From positions 6,486 to 13,434 of the forward strand of contig JAOZPF010000049.1 of assembly GCA_029932895.1 (NCBI GenBank): 6,949 nt of DNA, given 5' to 3'. Of this stretch, positions 1 to 5,454 are shown one piece after another. The notes under the pieces were generated by a model, which was not told the origin of the DNA, ran no database searches, and saw only the letters and a program-made list of their open reading frames with translations. The translations under genes were made by a program, and so were the position numbers. How positions within the stretch are numbered: the first letter of the stretch is position 1; every line of letters starts with the position of its first letter. The DNA is from Anaerolineae bacterium (GTDB lineage: Bacteria; Chloroflexota; Anaerolineae; B4-G1; DUEL01).

Positions 1-63
1 GAGGCTTTAGCCGGACCAGAACGGAGGCTTTAGCCGGACCGGAACGGAGGCTTTAGGCGCACC
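1..63. repeat. Degenerate 23-bp tandem repeat at window edge
   Basis: Two adjacent 23-bp units (1-23 and 24-46) differ at one base (A18 versus G41). A third, decaying copy starts at 47: its first ten bases GAGGCTTTAG match exactly and the ACC at 61-63 is still recognisable. Each unit carries GGCTTTAGCC, an almost palindromic core that could form a small GGC/GCC hairpin on either strand. The array lies just downstream of the transporter stop codon and may continue outside the window, so its copy number is unknown. Its role is unknown; it looks like an intergenic minisatellite or REP-like element and lacks the T-tract of an intrinsic terminator. Confidence 0.8.
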
Positions 64-89
64 TGCGGGGAGGGAGGCCCAGCACCCGC

Positions 90-1352
90 CTACGTGGGAC
101 TGCGCAGAGGGATTTTCTCTGCCGCGCGGCGGCGGGCAAAGAACCAGTAGTAGAGAAAGACAGCCACGATGTAGGCTGCACCCGTCCCCACAAAGACCGG
201 CCCAAAGCCATAACGGTCCTGAATCCAGCCGCTAAGCTGCGGAGAAAAGGCCCAGCCAAAGTTCCAACTCATACTGACCAGGCTGGCAACTGTGGCTCGC
301 GCCCCCGGTTCCACATGCTCCATCACAAACGCCTGATAGACTGGACCGGACATGTTCATCAACGCCAGACGAACCAGGTAGGCAAGTGCCGAGAGCCAGA
401 ACCAGGGCGCAAAACCCATCAGGAAGAGAAAGGGAATGGAGAGCGCCTGGGTGATGACGACCATCCTGATCTTGCCCAGGCGATCGGCAAGCGGCGGGGC
501 GGCGAACAGCCCCAGCCCCATCGCCAGCGAGCCGATGGCAAAGAGAGTGCCGATCGTGGCGTCCGGCCGGCCATGGTTGACGCGGTAAAATACATTCACA
601 AAAGGCATCAGCAGCCCTGCCCCCAGCGCCGTGACCCACATCGGGCCGATCATCCGGGCGAGCTGGCGCGGCTTGCGCCGGGCATACTGGAAAGGAGCAA
701 AAAGGGAGCGGGAAGCGCGGGCCAGGCGGTCCTGATTCAGCAGGGAGAGAGGCAGGAGAGAAGAGCCGTTGACGAGAGCCACCACCAACAGCGCTCCGGC
801 GTAGGCCGTCGTGCTGGTGGCGGCGACCATCCGCGCCGCTCCGATCCAGGTGGGCAGCCGACCGCCCAACCAGTTGCCCGCGAACCCGGCGACGGTCTGC
901 AGGCCAAAGCTAAAGCTAAAGAGATAGCTCCGCTCCTCCTCACTGCTGTTCTCGGCCATAAAAGGCGCGCCCGTCACGCCAATGAGGGACTGACCCAGCC
1001 CAGAGAGGACGTTCATCGTCACAAACCCCGCCGGGCTGCGCCAGAGAACGACCCCCACCACAGATGCCACCGAGAGAGTACTGCCCAAGAGCAGCGTCGG
1101 CTTGCGCCCCAGCGCGTCGGAGACAAAGCCGGCCGGCAGCGCACCCAGCAGAGCCACCAAGCTGTTGACGGTGATCAGAGTGCCCAAAAAGCTCTCGGCG
1201 TACCCCTGGCTGAGGATGTAGAAATTGAACAGCAAGCGATAGACGCCGAAACCCAGCCCGGTGAGGATGACGCTCGAGAGGTAAAGGCGCGCGTTGGGTC
1301 GGAGAAGCCGTACCTTGTGGATATAGTCGCCCAGAGTTTGACGGACCCTCAC
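90..1352 (-). CDS. MFS transporter, probable 12-TM efflux or uptake permease
   Basis: Integral membrane secondary transporter of the major facilitator superfamily; the substrate cannot be told from sequence. From the preferred start it has 420 residues, normal for a 12-helix MFS protein. The first helix begins around LYLSSVILTGLGFG (residues 24-37). The MFS motif A, GFVSDALGRK (75-84), sits between helices 2 and 3, and a second-half equivalent, LADRLGK (around 288-294), mirrors it in the C-terminal domain. A basic tail (FARRRAAEK) follows the last helix. I chose GTG at 1350-1352 because GGGGAG (1358-1363) sits 5 bases upstream and the 22 extra residues from a TTG at 1416-1418 have no Shine-Dalgarno and look unlike MFS. 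It lies downstream of the ArsR-type gene on the same strand, so it is probably the regulator's target. Confidence 0.9.
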   Translation of the reverse strand: MRVRQTLGDYIHKVRLLRPNARLYLSSVILTGLGFGVYRLLFNFYILSQGYAESFLGTLITVNSLVALLGALPAGFVSDALGRKPTLLLGSTLSVASVVGVVLWRSPAGFVTMNVLSGLGQSLIGVTGAPFMAENSSEEERSYLFSFSFGLQTVAGFAGNWLGGRLPTWIGAARMVAATSTTAYAGALLVVALVNGSSLLPLSLLNQDRLARASRSLFAPFQYARRKPRQLARMIGPMWVTALGAGLLMPFVNVFYRVNHGRPDATIGTLFAIGSLAMGLGLFAAPPLADRLGKIRMVVITQALSIPFLFLMGFAPWFWLSALAYLVRLALMNMSGPVYQAFVMEHVEPGARATVASLVSMSWNFGWAFSPQLSGWIQDRYGFGPVFVGTGAAYIVAVFLYYWFFARRRAAEKIPLRSPT

Positions 1353-1531
1353 GCTCGCTCCCCTCTCCAGCAGCCCGTCGTCGCCCAGCGGGCTGCCAGA
1401 ATAGCTGGGCAGAGGCAAGTCGCGCGGCAGTCGCCGTGCGGCACAAGAATCCCTTGCCGGGAGCGGGAACGAGCCGTCACTATGGCGATGGAAAACCCCA
1501 GCAAGTGAACCATCAACGATTGAACAGCCAC
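1349..1531 (-). CDS. Candidate 60-residue small protein between regulator and transporter
   Basis: Short ORF starting at GTG 1529-1531, just after the regulator's TGA (1533-1535). A perfect AAGGAGG (1538-1544), encoded in the last codons of the regulator, lies 6 bases upstream. Its TGA overlaps the transporter GTG in a GTGA, the same junction style as in the plus-strand operon. The product has a hydrophobic stretch LMVHLLGFSIAIV (residues 6-18), then an Arg/Ser-rich segment and a Cys cluster CRATCLC (around 34-40) plus one further Cys. I recognise no family. It could be a small membrane protein, or only a translated coupling ORF that carries ribosomes from regulator to transporter. Codon use is not distinctive and the length is near the chance level, so existence as a functional protein is uncertain. 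Confidence 0.4.
   Translation of the reverse strand: MAVQSLMVHLLGFSIAIVTARSRSRQGILVPHGDCRATCLCPAILAARWATTGCWRGERA
1358..1363 (-). promoter_or_regulatory. Shine-Dalgarno that decides the transporter start
   Basis: The minus strand reads GGGGAG, then CGAGC, then GTG at 1350-1352. This supports a 420-residue transporter rather than the 442-residue version from TTG 1416-1418, which has no purine-rich site in front. Confidence 0.6.
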
Positions 1532-1532
1532 C

Positions 1533-2636
1533 TCAAGCCTCCTTCTTGCCGCGAAAGCCCTTGAGCTTGGCAGCCAGAGCAGCCAGCATCTCTTCGTTCA
1601 CAGAGAAATACTTCATCCTCTCCTCCCGCCGCACCGCCAGCACCCCGCCGCTGACCATCAACTGCAAGTGGCGGGAGACCGCCGACTGGCTGATGCCGAG
1701 CCGGTCCACAATCTCTTGGGCGTAGAGTTCCCGTCCATCCAGGATAGAGAGAATCTGGAGCCGCGTTTCATCAGCCAGAGCCTTGAGAGGAGGAAAAAGG
1801 TCCTGGACCGCCGACGCCGGCACGCTCTCCGGCGCACCCGTGGGACGGCAGTTGTAGAGCAAAACCAGCGACGGGAACGGCCCGTCGACCCGGTGCAGCA
1901 TCACATACGGCCCAATGTGGACGGAGGGAACAAAAATGAGCGTCGCCAGCTCGGCGCAGTCCCCGCACTCTCTGGGCGGGCGGCGGCCGGTGACGGCGGT
2001 AAAGACCGCGTCAAAGTCAGCGGCGTACTTCTGTCGGCGGTGGTACGCGACGCTGCGCTCCATCAGAGGCAGCGCGTCGCGGTACTCGTCGCGGTAGAAC
2101 TGCTCCCAGAAACGAGTGACCGCCGAGACCAGGCACGTCCGCAATGCGGCAGGATCGCGGGCCAGGGCTATGACCCGCTCGGTCTGCCCCTCGTCCAACC
2201 ACTCGAGAAAACATTGCCGCAGTGTCTCGACGTCATCGGGAGACGGAGGGGGGAGAGCGGAGTCGCGCTCCTGCGCACAGTGGGCCGCCAGCGCGTCCAA
2301 TGTCGCCCGCACAAAGCGGTCGACGTCCGCCTCGCTCAGGCCCTCAAGCCAGGCGATAAAGGATTCGGCGTCGCGGTGAATGGGGTCGTCGGGTGGGGTA
2401 CGGTGGATCGCCAGTGTGAGGGCAGAAGACTTGCCGAGAAGAGCATGAATAGCCTCCGCGTCGGCCCGCAGACCGGGGGAGAGAGCAGCGTGAGTGGCAT
2501 AAATCCACTGCTCGAACCCCTCGACGCGGGGTGCGCTGACCACCATCCACACCGTGTCCAACAGAACCTCGGCCAGCGAGACCCGGAACGTGACCTCGAG
2601 CGGTAACCGCCCCCGCACCAACCCGACCTCCAACAT
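1533..2636 (-). CDS. Long ArsR-type winged-helix transcriptional regulator with N-terminal sensor-like region
   Basis: A 367-residue putative cytoplasmic DNA-binding regulator. The C-terminal part (about 279-350) is a typical ArsR-type winged helix: LFPPLKALADETRLQILSIL opens the fold, YAQEIVDRLGISQSAVSRHLQLM (304-327) is the helix-turn-helix, and VRREERMKYFSV the wing. The classical ELCVC metal site of ArsR/SmtB is absent (YAQEIV in its place), so metal sensing through helix 3 is unlikely. The first ~275 residues are unlike the roughly 100-residue classical ArsR proteins; they are rich in helix-forming residues and include a CGDC motif (224-227) that could be redox- or metal-active. This region probably senses a ligand, which is inference. 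ATG at 2634-2636 has GGGAGGG 4 bases upstream. The promoter carries a duplicated palindrome, suggesting autoregulation, and an MFS transporter lies downstream. Confidence 0.88.
   Translation of the reverse strand: MLEVGLVRGRLPLEVTFRVSLAEVLLDTVWMVVSAPRVEGFEQWIYATHAALSPGLRADAEAIHALLGKSSALTLAIHRTPPDDPIHRDAESFIAWLEGLSEADVDRFVRATLDALAAHCAQERDSALPPPSPDDVETLRQCFLEWLDEGQTERVIALARDPAALRTCLVSAVTRFWEQFYRDEYRDALPLMERSVAYHRRQKYAADFDAVFTAVTGRRPPRECGDCAELATLIFVPSVHIGPYVMLHRVDGPFPSLVLLYNCRPTGAPESVPASAVQDLFPPLKALADETRLQILSILDGRELYAQEIVDRLGISQSAVSRHLQLMVSGGVLAVRREERMKYFSVNEEMLAALAAKLKGFRGKKEA
1538..1544 (-). promoter_or_regulatory. Strong Shine-Dalgarno for the small ORF
   Basis: The minus strand reads AAGGAGG followed by CTTGAG and GTG, a full anti-SD match with 6-base spacing. 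It lies within the final codons of the regulator gene (Lys-Glu-Ala-stop). No downstream start other than GTG 1529-1531 is at a sensible distance, and the transporter start is about 185 bases further on. Confidence 0.6.
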
Positions 2637-2640
2637 CTCA

Positions 2641-2647
2641 CCCTCCC
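2641..2647 (-). promoter_or_regulatory. Ribosome binding site of the ArsR-type gene
   Basis: The minus strand reads GGGAGGG-TGAG-ATG. The site lies between the operator repeats and the ATG at 2634-2636 and fixes that start. Confidence 0.7.
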
Positions 2648-2648
2648 A

Positions 2649-2680
2649 ATATGATCATATCGCGATATGATTATATCGCG
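2649..2680. promoter_or_regulatory. Duplicated palindromic operator candidate for the ArsR-type regulator
   Basis: Two head-to-tail 16-bp units, ATATGATCATATCGCG (2649-2664) and ATATGATTATATCGCG (2665-2680), are identical except C2656 versus T2672. The first contains a perfect 12-bp palindrome (2649-2660); the junction forms a perfect 18-bp palindrome ATCATATCGCGATATGAT (2654-2671); CGCGATAT/ATATCGCG (2661-2680) is a further inverted repeat with a 4-base spacer. It is strikingly AT-rich in GC-rich surroundings and covers the -10 box and predicted start of transcription of the regulator gene. Dimeric winged-helix regulators commonly bind such sites and ArsR proteins commonly repress their own genes, so this is the probable operator. 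Confidence 0.75.
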
Positions 2681-2697
2681 GCCCGGCGAGTTGTCAA
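2670..2697 (-). promoter_or_regulatory. Consensus sigma70-type promoter of the regulator/transporter unit
   Basis: On the minus strand a perfect -35 TTGACA (2692-2697) and a perfect -10 TATAAT (2670-2675) are 16 bp apart. Transcription should start near 2663, giving a leader of roughly 26 bases before the ATG at 2636. The -10 lies in the second operator repeat, so a bound regulator would block RNA polymerase. Such a near-ideal promoter makes sense if it is normally kept repressed. Confidence 0.82.
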
Positions 2698-2826
2698 GCG
2701 GGATTCGCCCGCCGCAGCCAGGCGTTTCGGGCGTCAGGTGGTCTTGACAAGGCTCTGCGAGACACACGATCGCCCTGGAGCCAGCGGGGGGCGAGGGGTT
2801 CCCGCTGCGGACGCACCCACCCCACC

Positions 2827-2854
2827 TTGACGCTGCGTTCTCCTCTGTTATAAT
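2827..2854 (+). promoter_or_regulatory. Sigma70-type promoter of the prfA operon
   Basis: TTGACG (2827-2832) and TATAAT (2849-2854) are separated by 16 bp, and TG at 2846-2847 gives an extended -10 (TGtTATAAT). Transcription should start near 2861, about 48 bases before the preferred prfA ATG. This promoter diverges from that of the ArsR-type gene, with about 130 bp between the two -35 boxes, and carries none of the operator repeats, so it is probably constitutive. Confidence 0.8.
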
Positions 2855-2865
2855 ACCGCCGCGCG

Positions 2866-2887
2866 GGGCGGCCCGCTCAGGCCGCCC
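2866..2887 (+). promoter_or_regulatory. 5'-UTR hairpin of prfA mRNA
   Basis: GGGCGGCC (2866-2873) and GGCCGCCC (2880-2887) form a perfect 8-bp GC-only stem around a 6-base loop, extendable by GC/GC (2863-2864 with 2888-2889) past a bulged G. It begins about 5 bases after the predicted transcription start and ends 21 bases before ATG 2909. No T-tract follows, so it is not an intrinsic terminator. It may protect the 5' end or modulate translation; both are inference. It would sterically disfavour starting at the upstream GTG 2894. Confidence 0.6.
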
Positions 2888-2908
2888 GCTGCTGTGGAAC
2901 GGACACAA

Positions 2909-3964
2909 ATGTGGGAAAAATTAGAGGCAATTGAGGAACAATACGAAACGCTGGGCCAGCAGATGGCCCAGCCAGAGGTGGCATCCGACCACGTCCAGAT
3001 CGCCAGACTGGCCCAAGAGCGCCAAGAACTGGAGGAGACGGTCGCTCTCTACCGTCAGTACCAGGCCAGACAACAGGAGTTGAAAGACGTGCGGCCACTT
3101 TTAGAAGAGCAGGACCCAGAGTTGCGGGAAATGGCCGCCGCAGAGGTCGAACGGCTGGAAACGCAGCTAGCCGCGATGGAGCAAGAACTCCGCCAACTCC
3201 TCCTGCCGCGGGACCCCCGCGACGAGCGGAACGTGATCATGGAGATCCGCGCCGGCACGGGCGGCGACGAGGCGGGACTGTTCGCCGCCGACCTGTACCG
3301 GATGTATACGCGCTACGCCGAGCGGCGGGGGTGGAAGACCAACATTCTGAGCAGCCACGCCACGGGCATTGGCGGCTTCAAAGAGGTGATTTTCGGCGTC
3401 CAGGGGCGCGGGGCTTTTTCCCGCCTCAAGTTCGAGAGCGGCGTCCATCGCGTCCAGCGCATCCCCATCACCGAGTCCTCCGGGCGCATCCATACCTCCA
3501 CCGCCACGGTGGCGGTCTTGCCGGAGGTGAAGGAGGTCGAGGTCAAGATCGACCCCAAGGAGCTAGAGATCGTCGCCTACGGCTCCTCCGGCCCCGGCGG
3601 TCAGCATATGCAAAAGAACGCCACAGCCATCCGCGTCACTCACAAACCCACCGGCATCGTGGTCTCGTGCGAGTCGGAGCGCTCCCAGACCCAGAACAAG
3701 CTGCGAGCGCTGGGGGTACTGCGGGCACGGCTCTCCGAGATCGAACGGCAGAAGCAGGAAGCAAAGGTCGCCGCCACCCGCCGCGGTCAGGTGGGCACCG
3801 GCGAGCGGAGCGAAAAGATCCGCACCTACAACTTTCCCCAGAACCGGGTCACTGACCACCGCATCGGCCTCACGATCTATCGGCTGCCCGATGTCCTCGA
3901 CGGCGACCTGGACCTCCTGATCGAGGAATTGATCGCCCACGAGCAGGTAGAGTTGGTCGGTTAG
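2909..3964 (+). CDS. prfA: Peptide chain release factor 1 (RF1)
   Basis: Cytoplasmic class I release factor that reads UAA and UAG in the ribosomal A site and triggers peptide release. The 351 residues from ATG 2909 are close to the family length of about 355-360. The N-terminal helical region (roughly 1-105) precedes RAGTGGDEAGLF (114-125). The codon-reading PxT motif is PIT (186-188) in VHRVQRIPITESSGRIH, which marks RF1 rather than RF2 (SPF there). The catalytic GGQ is at 230-232 in SSGPGGQHMQKN; HMQKN replaces the more familiar HVNKT-like continuation. The conserved RTYNFPQNRVTDHRIG follows. I prefer ATG 2909 because the protein then opens MWEKLEAIEEQYE, as RF1 usually does; GTG 2894 adds five residues and lies at the foot of the hairpin. 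It ends in TAG, its own codon, abutting prmC. Confidence 0.97.
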   Translation: MWEKLEAIEEQYETLGQQMAQPEVASDHVQIARLAQERQELEETVALYRQYQARQQELKDVRPLLEEQDPELREMAAAEVERLETQLAAMEQELRQLLLPRDPRDERNVIMEIRAGTGGDEAGLFAADLYRMYTRYAERRGWKTNILSSHATGIGGFKEVIFGVQGRGAFSRLKFESGVHRVQRIPITESSGRIHTSTATVAVLPEVKEVEVKIDPKELEIVAYGSSGPGGQHMQKNATAIRVTHKPTGIVVSCESERSQTQNKLRALGVLRARLSEIERQKQEAKVAATRRGQVGTGERSEKIRTYNFPQNRVTDHRIGLTIYRLPDVLDGDLDLLIEELIAHEQVELVG

Positions 3965-4807
3965 ATGGTCGTGGAGACAGTGTTGAGGGAAGGCGCGGCG
4001 GCGCTGGAGGTGGCAACGGACGCCCCCTGGCTGGAAGCAGAGCTACTGCTGTCCCACGTCACGGGCTTGCCCCGTCCGGCGCTCCTGGCCCACCCCGAGC
4101 ACTCTCTCCCGCCCCACCAGCTATCCAGTTATCGCGCCACTATCCGCCGCCGCACCGCCGGCATACCCCTCCCCTACCTCACCGGGCGGGTCGAGTTCTA
4201 CGGCCTCGACCTAGCAGTGACACCCCATGTTCTCATCCCCCGTCCAGAAACGGAGACGCTGGTGGACCTGGCGCTGCAACGCCGGCCCGAGATGGTGGTG
4301 GACGTGGGCAGCGGCAGCGGGTGTGTGGCGGTGGCCTTGGCCGTCCACCTGCCGGGAGCGCGCGTGGTCGCCACCGACATCTCGGCGGCTTCGCTACAGA
4401 CCGCCAGGGCCAACGCCCGCCGCCACAGAGTGCAGGACCGGGTCCGGTTGGTGCAATGCGACCTAGTGGCCGCTCTCACCGGGCCAGTCGACCTGCTGGT
4501 CTCTAACCCACCCTATGTGGCGCGGGGGGAGTGGGCCTCTCTGCCCATGTCGGTGCGGCAATATGAACCGGCTCTGGCCCTCGATGGCGGGCCGGACGGG
4601 CTGGCGGTGATCCAGCGGCTATTGGCGACCGGCCCTCGTATCCTGCAGCCAGGCGGCGCGATGCTGGTCGAGATCGGTGCCGCTCAGGGCAAAGCAGCGA
4701 CGCGCCTGGCCCAATCCATCCTGCCAGGAGCTCGTGTCGCCATCCACCCCGACCTAGCGGGGCGGGACCGCGTGCTGGAAGTCGTACTGCCGGGGAGATC
4801 GCGGTGA
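3965..4807 (+). CDS. prmC: Release factor glutamine N5-methyltransferase
   Basis: S-adenosylmethionine-dependent enzyme (HemK family) that methylates the glutamine of the GGQ motif in release factors, needed for efficient termination. Its substrate, RF1, is encoded directly upstream. At 280 residues it has normal length. A helical N-terminal substrate-binding domain (about 1-75) is followed by YLTGRVEFYGLDLAV and IPRPETETLV (91-100), the SAM-binding VDVGSGSGC (112-120), the acidic ATDIS (136-140), and the catalytic NPPY (181-184), which holds the target amide. The ATG at 3965 immediately follows the prfA TAG with no gap and in the same frame; no good Shine-Dalgarno is visible, so it probably depends on termination-reinitiation. 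Its TGA overlaps the next start as GTGA. Confidence 0.97.
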   Translation: MVVETVLREGAAALEVATDAPWLEAELLLSHVTGLPRPALLAHPEHSLPPHQLSSYRATIRRRTAGIPLPYLTGRVEFYGLDLAVTPHVLIPRPETETLVDLALQRRPEMVVDVGSGSGCVAVALAVHLPGARVVATDISAASLQTARANARRHRVQDRVRLVQCDLVAALTGPVDLLVSNPPYVARGEWASLPMSVRQYEPALALDGGPDGLAVIQRLLATGPRILQPGGAMLVEIGAAQGKAATRLAQSILPGARVAIHPDLAGRDRVLEVVLPGRSR

Positions 4808-5454
4808 AGACAGAGGTCATTCGCACAGTCGAGCGGGGCGCGGTGGAGCGAGCAGTGGCCGTGCTGCAGACTGGCGGACTGGTCGCTTTCCCCACCGACA
4901 CGGTCTATGGGCTGGCGGCACTCCCCACGAGCCAGAATAACGTGGAGCGCCTCTACAAGGCCAAGGGCCGGCCGGTCGGGCGTCCCATTGCTCTGTTGCT
5001 GTCGGACACCGACCAATTGACCAGGGTGGCCGTATTGCCGCAAGTGGCCCACCCTCTGGTGCGCCGCTTTTGGCCCGGCGGCCTCACCCTCGTCCTGACC
5101 AAGACCAGGACGGCATGCGAGTCGGTCAACCCCGGCCCGACGGTGGGGGTGCGGGTGCCCAATCTCGTCCTGGCCCTTGACCTGATCCGGGCTGCCGGCG
5201 GCTGCCTTGCCGTCACCAGCGCCAACCGCTCTGGCGAACCGGCTGCCATGACCGCTAGCGAGGTGGTGGCGCAACTGGGCGGGGCGATCGAGCTGGTATT
5301 GGACGGCGGACGCGCCCGCGGCGGCATCCCCTCCACAGTGCTGGATTGCACCGTCTGGCCGCCCATGATATTGCGGCGCGGAGCCGTCCCCGAATCGTCA
5401 ATCCGCGCCGCCCTGCACCTCGCTGCCCTCCCCGTTACCAGGGAGGAACAGTGA
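4804..5454 (+). CDS. tsaC: L-threonylcarbamoyladenylate synthase (TsaC/YrdC family)
   Basis: Makes threonylcarbamoyl-AMP from threonine, bicarbonate and ATP, the first step of t6A formation at position 37 of ANN-decoding tRNAs; TsaB, TsaD and TsaE complete the pathway and are not in this window. The 216-residue protein is the short, YrdC-only type without the C-terminal Sua5 domain. Family motifs are visible: FPTDTVYGL (29-37), YKAKGRP (51-57), FWPGGLTLVL (89-98), VTSANRSGEPA (137-147) and STVLD (177-181). The GTG start at 4804 overlaps the prmC TGA by four bases (GTGA) and has GGGGAG (4792-4797 region) a few bases upstream. Placement beside prfA/prmC is a recurring bacterial arrangement. Confidence 0.95.
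   Translation: MKTEVIRTVERGAVERAVAVLQTGGLVAFPTDTVYGLAALPTSQNNVERLYKAKGRPVGRPIALLLSDTDQLTRVAVLPQVAHPLVRRFWPGGLTLVLTKTRTACESVNPGPTVGVRVPNLVLALDLIRAAGGCLAVTSANRSGEPAAMTASEVVAQLGGAIELVLDGGRARGGIPSTVLDCTVWPPMILRRGAVPESSIRAALHLAALPVTREEQ
5442..5446 (+). promoter_or_regulatory. Shine-Dalgarno for the upstream cysC start (GTG 5451)
   Basis: GGAGG followed by AACA and GTG; the GTG overlaps the tsaC TGA as GTGA. Spacing is 4 bases, slightly short but functional in principle. It competes with the downstream site at 5495-5500. Confidence 0.5.

Noticed and set aside
65..89. Possible terminator hairpin GCGGG/CCCGC after the transporter
   Set aside because: Only 5 bp with a 15-base loop and no T-tract on the minus strand.
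1353..1418. TTG 1416-1418 as the start of the transporter
   Set aside because: No Shine-Dalgarno upstream and 22 added residues unlike an MFS N-terminus; GTG 1352 has GGGGAG at 5 bases.
315..1508. 397-codon plus-strand open frame antisense to the transporter
   Set aside because: Its translation is low-complexity, rich in Arg, Gln, Gly and His, with no recognisable motif. The minus strand encodes an unmistakable MFS protein; long antisense frames are common in GC-rich genes.
1668..2606. 312-codon plus-strand open frame antisense to the ArsR-type gene
   Set aside because: No domain signature; a shadow of the minus-strand gene, which has a promoter, ribosome site and clear winged helix.
2336..2908. 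190-codon minus-strand open frame crossing the divergent promoter region
   Set aside because: It overlaps the regulator's N-terminus in another frame and runs through both promoters and the operator; its sequence is Arg/Ser/Gly/Pro-rich without motifs.
2894..2908. GTG 2894 as the start of RF1
   Set aside because: Only a weak ribosome site, located at the foot of the leader hairpin; the protein from ATG 2909 opens MWEKL as RF1 proteins commonly do.
3331..3855. 174-codon plus-strand frame inside prfA
   Set aside because: Frame-shifted shadow of RF1; composition is Arg/His/Gly-biased and RF1 motifs are intact in the other frame.
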